Shown here: positions 4,898 to 6,278 of the stretch, piece by piece
How the letters are laid out: each line of letters opens with the position of its first letter
Numbering within the stretch: the stretch's first letter is position 1
Assembly (NCBI GenBank): GCA_012033095.1
Contig: JAAUPO010000148.1
Location: 1-6,278 of the forward strand
Direction of reading: 5' to 3'
Origin: Synechococcaceae cyanobacterium RL_1_2
Lineage (GTDB): Bacteria; Cyanobacteriota; Cyanobacteriia; Cyanobacteriales; JAAUPO01
Length of the DNA stretch: 6,278 bases
Program-made: the position numbers and the translations under genes
Notes under the pieces: model-generated
Told to the model about the DNA's origin: nothing
What the model saw: only the letters and a program-made list of their open reading frames with translations
The model's database searches: none

Positions 4898-6278
4898 ATG
4901 AGCCAAGACCATCGAGAGATCAAAATTTTTCGCAATACCTACGAACTACCGACCTTTGGGGGGGAGGAGCTAGGTAAATTACACCAACAAATCCAAGCCC
5001 GCCAAGCCATCATCAAAACGGGGGAAATAGAGGAAGTAGTTACCGTCACGAAGATGGTGGAAAAATCCGGTGGTTTTTTGGGGTTGGGAAAGCGCAAGCA
5101 GCCCCAACAAATTAGGCAAAAAAAGACGTAAAACCCTAGGAGTAGAAGCTCGGTTTCAGGCCCTAGAAGCCCAAATTCAGGATTATGACCAACTGATGGC
5201 ATTTTTGCAGCACCATAAAGTAGCCTATCAGTATTTTTTTGTGGAACTATCCAAAGAGATCCAAGGGATTGTCGAACAAAAATGTAGTACTTTCCAGGCG
5301 GTAGAGCAGCGACGATTAGAGTTTTACCAACGGGCCAAAGCTAAACAAAACCGTAATTTGTTAACCATGGCCCTAGCCCAAAAGCGGCAGTTGCTAGAAA
5401 GTCTCGTCATGTTAGACAAGGCGGCGATGTTGATGCTCAAAAAAATTGATCTGATCAGTCGGGGGATTCAAAAACTAACCGATGATAACGAACTGCAAAA
5501 ACGGGTACTTAATGGCTTAATGGAGGAGTTGAAGGATTATAAAGATGCAGTGGAAATTCAGCGGGAAATTAACCGTTTACAACAGGATATTGCGGAAATA
5601 ACGGAAGTAGCTCTTAACTTTGAAACTTACCTCGAAAAATATTTGGGCCCTTTTCAAACCTTGGTAGGCGATGCGGCCAAAATTGACCAGGAATTAGCTA
5701 GAACCGTAGAGGAAATTAGGGGACTAGCAGAGGACTTACTCTCGAAAGAAGGGGTTTTTACTTCGCGGGAGGCGGATCAAATCTCAGAAAGTTTATTAGT
5801 TTTTTCGGTGGCGAGTTATCAAAAACGCGATCGCTTAGGGGATGCGATCGAAGATGCCCAAAGGCTATCAACGGGGGTATATCCCTGGTCAGTGGAGGCT
5901 ATGGCGGATCAGGAGGTGAACGCCCTTTCTATTGATACCTCAATCCAGAAGTTACAACAACAGATGGAACAACGATTAACCCTACTGACTGCACCGGTAA
6001 CCTTAGAACTAAAATCCACCCCACCGCCAGTTATCCCAAAGCCTTCTCCCGCAAAATCTATTCCACCCAAGTTTAGGCAACTAGCCCAATGGATGAAACA
6101 AGGCCAATGGCGCAAAGCCGACGCAGAGAACGATCGCCTCATGTTAGAAATTGCTGGGCCCGATGCGGTTAAACGAAATTATTTAACAATTGAAGAGTGT
6201 AAAAACTTCGATCGCGAACAACTAAAAACCCTAGATCAATTATGGCTTAAATATAGTGACGGCAAATTTGGCTTGAGC
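4898..6278 (+). pseudogene. Coiled-coil GUN4-domain protein, frameshifted, partial
   Basis: GUN4 domains bind protoporphyrin and Mg-protoporphyrin; the canonical cyanobacterial Gun4 stimulates Mg-chelatase. The start is ATG at 4898, with AAGGA 5 bases upstream and a weak TATGAT at 4866-4871. The first 77 codons (MSQDHREIKIFRNTYELPTF to QPQQIRQKKT) stop at 5129-5131. Dropping one A from the A7 run at 5118-5124 leads instead into RRKTLGVEARFQALEAQIQD and an open frame to the window edge, 460 codons in all. Residues about 85-340 are charged and helical, probably coiled coil. A proline-rich linker follows (TPPPVIPKPSPAK), then from about 392 the GUN4 domain: FRQLAQWMKQGQWRKADAEN, LTIEECKNFDREQLKTLDQL and WLKYSDGKFGLS. 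Roughly half of the domain lies within the window. It is far longer than single-domain Gun4, so it is one of the multidomain GUN4 proteins whose role is not settled. If the frameshift is an error, this is an intact gene. Confidence 0.85.

Noticed and set aside
5119..5125. Programmed -1 ribosomal frameshift at A AAA AAG
   Set aside because: The heptamer is in the right phase to slip, but a -1 shift leads to a TAG at 5137-5139, not to the GUN4 frame. A +1 shift or loss of one A is required.
4939..5202. 87-codon minus-strand frame
   Set aside because: It is antisense to the GUN4 protein gene, spans its frame break and has no recognised domain.
5909..6142. 77-codon minus-strand frame
   Set aside because: It is antisense to the linker and start of the GUN4 domain.

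Overview
The window comes from a cyanobacterium. Direct evidence is three exact HIP1 octamers (GCGATCGC at 1995, 3217 and 5827) among many partial CGATCG copies. The gene content agrees: a GUN4-domain protein, a DUF3318 protein, a secreted pentapeptide-repeat/TPR protein and a CPFC glutaredoxin. The moderate GC and the repeat style fit a chroococcalean or related lineage, but the genus cannot be fixed from this stretch.

Layout. 1-83 is an imperfect inverted repeat made of G/C-run motifs. 84-646 is a long non-coding leader with a candidate promoter. 647-1105 (+) is rplI (ribosomal protein bL9). Convergent to it, a two-gene minus-strand unit covers 2634-1163: a DUF3318 membrane protein broken by two single-base frameshifts, then, 31 bases on, an intact exported pentapeptide-repeat/TPR protein. 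2635-3512 has no credible gene and contains a 112-bp MITE-like element at 3088-3199. 3513-3773 (-) is a glutaredoxin (grxC type). A second copy of the MITE-like element lies at 3860-3970, so the glutaredoxin sits between two direct copies. 4041-4424 (-) is an unrecognised one-pass membrane protein with four cysteines, with a perfect TATAAT upstream. About 4502-4719 (+) is a decayed fragment of an IS982-family transposase. From 4898 to the right edge (+) runs a long coiled-coil protein ending in a GUN4 domain, with one frameshift at an A7 run; the window ends inside the GUN4 domain.

The genes do not form one pathway. bL9 is housekeeping translation, glutaredoxin is thiol redox, and the GUN4 protein belongs to a family linked to tetrapyrrole binding and Mg-chelatase activation. 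The main theme is erosion or sequence error. All three coding frame breaks are explained by one-base length changes in A runs (A3 at 2453-2455 and A6 at 2239-2244 on the minus strand, A7 at 5118-5124 on the plus strand). Only about 62% of the window is coding even when broken genes are counted. I found no convincing new defence, CRISPR or RNA system. The points most worth checking are the shared homopolymer cause of the frame breaks, the paired repeats around grxC, and the IS982 relic that looks like a small Cys-rich gene.
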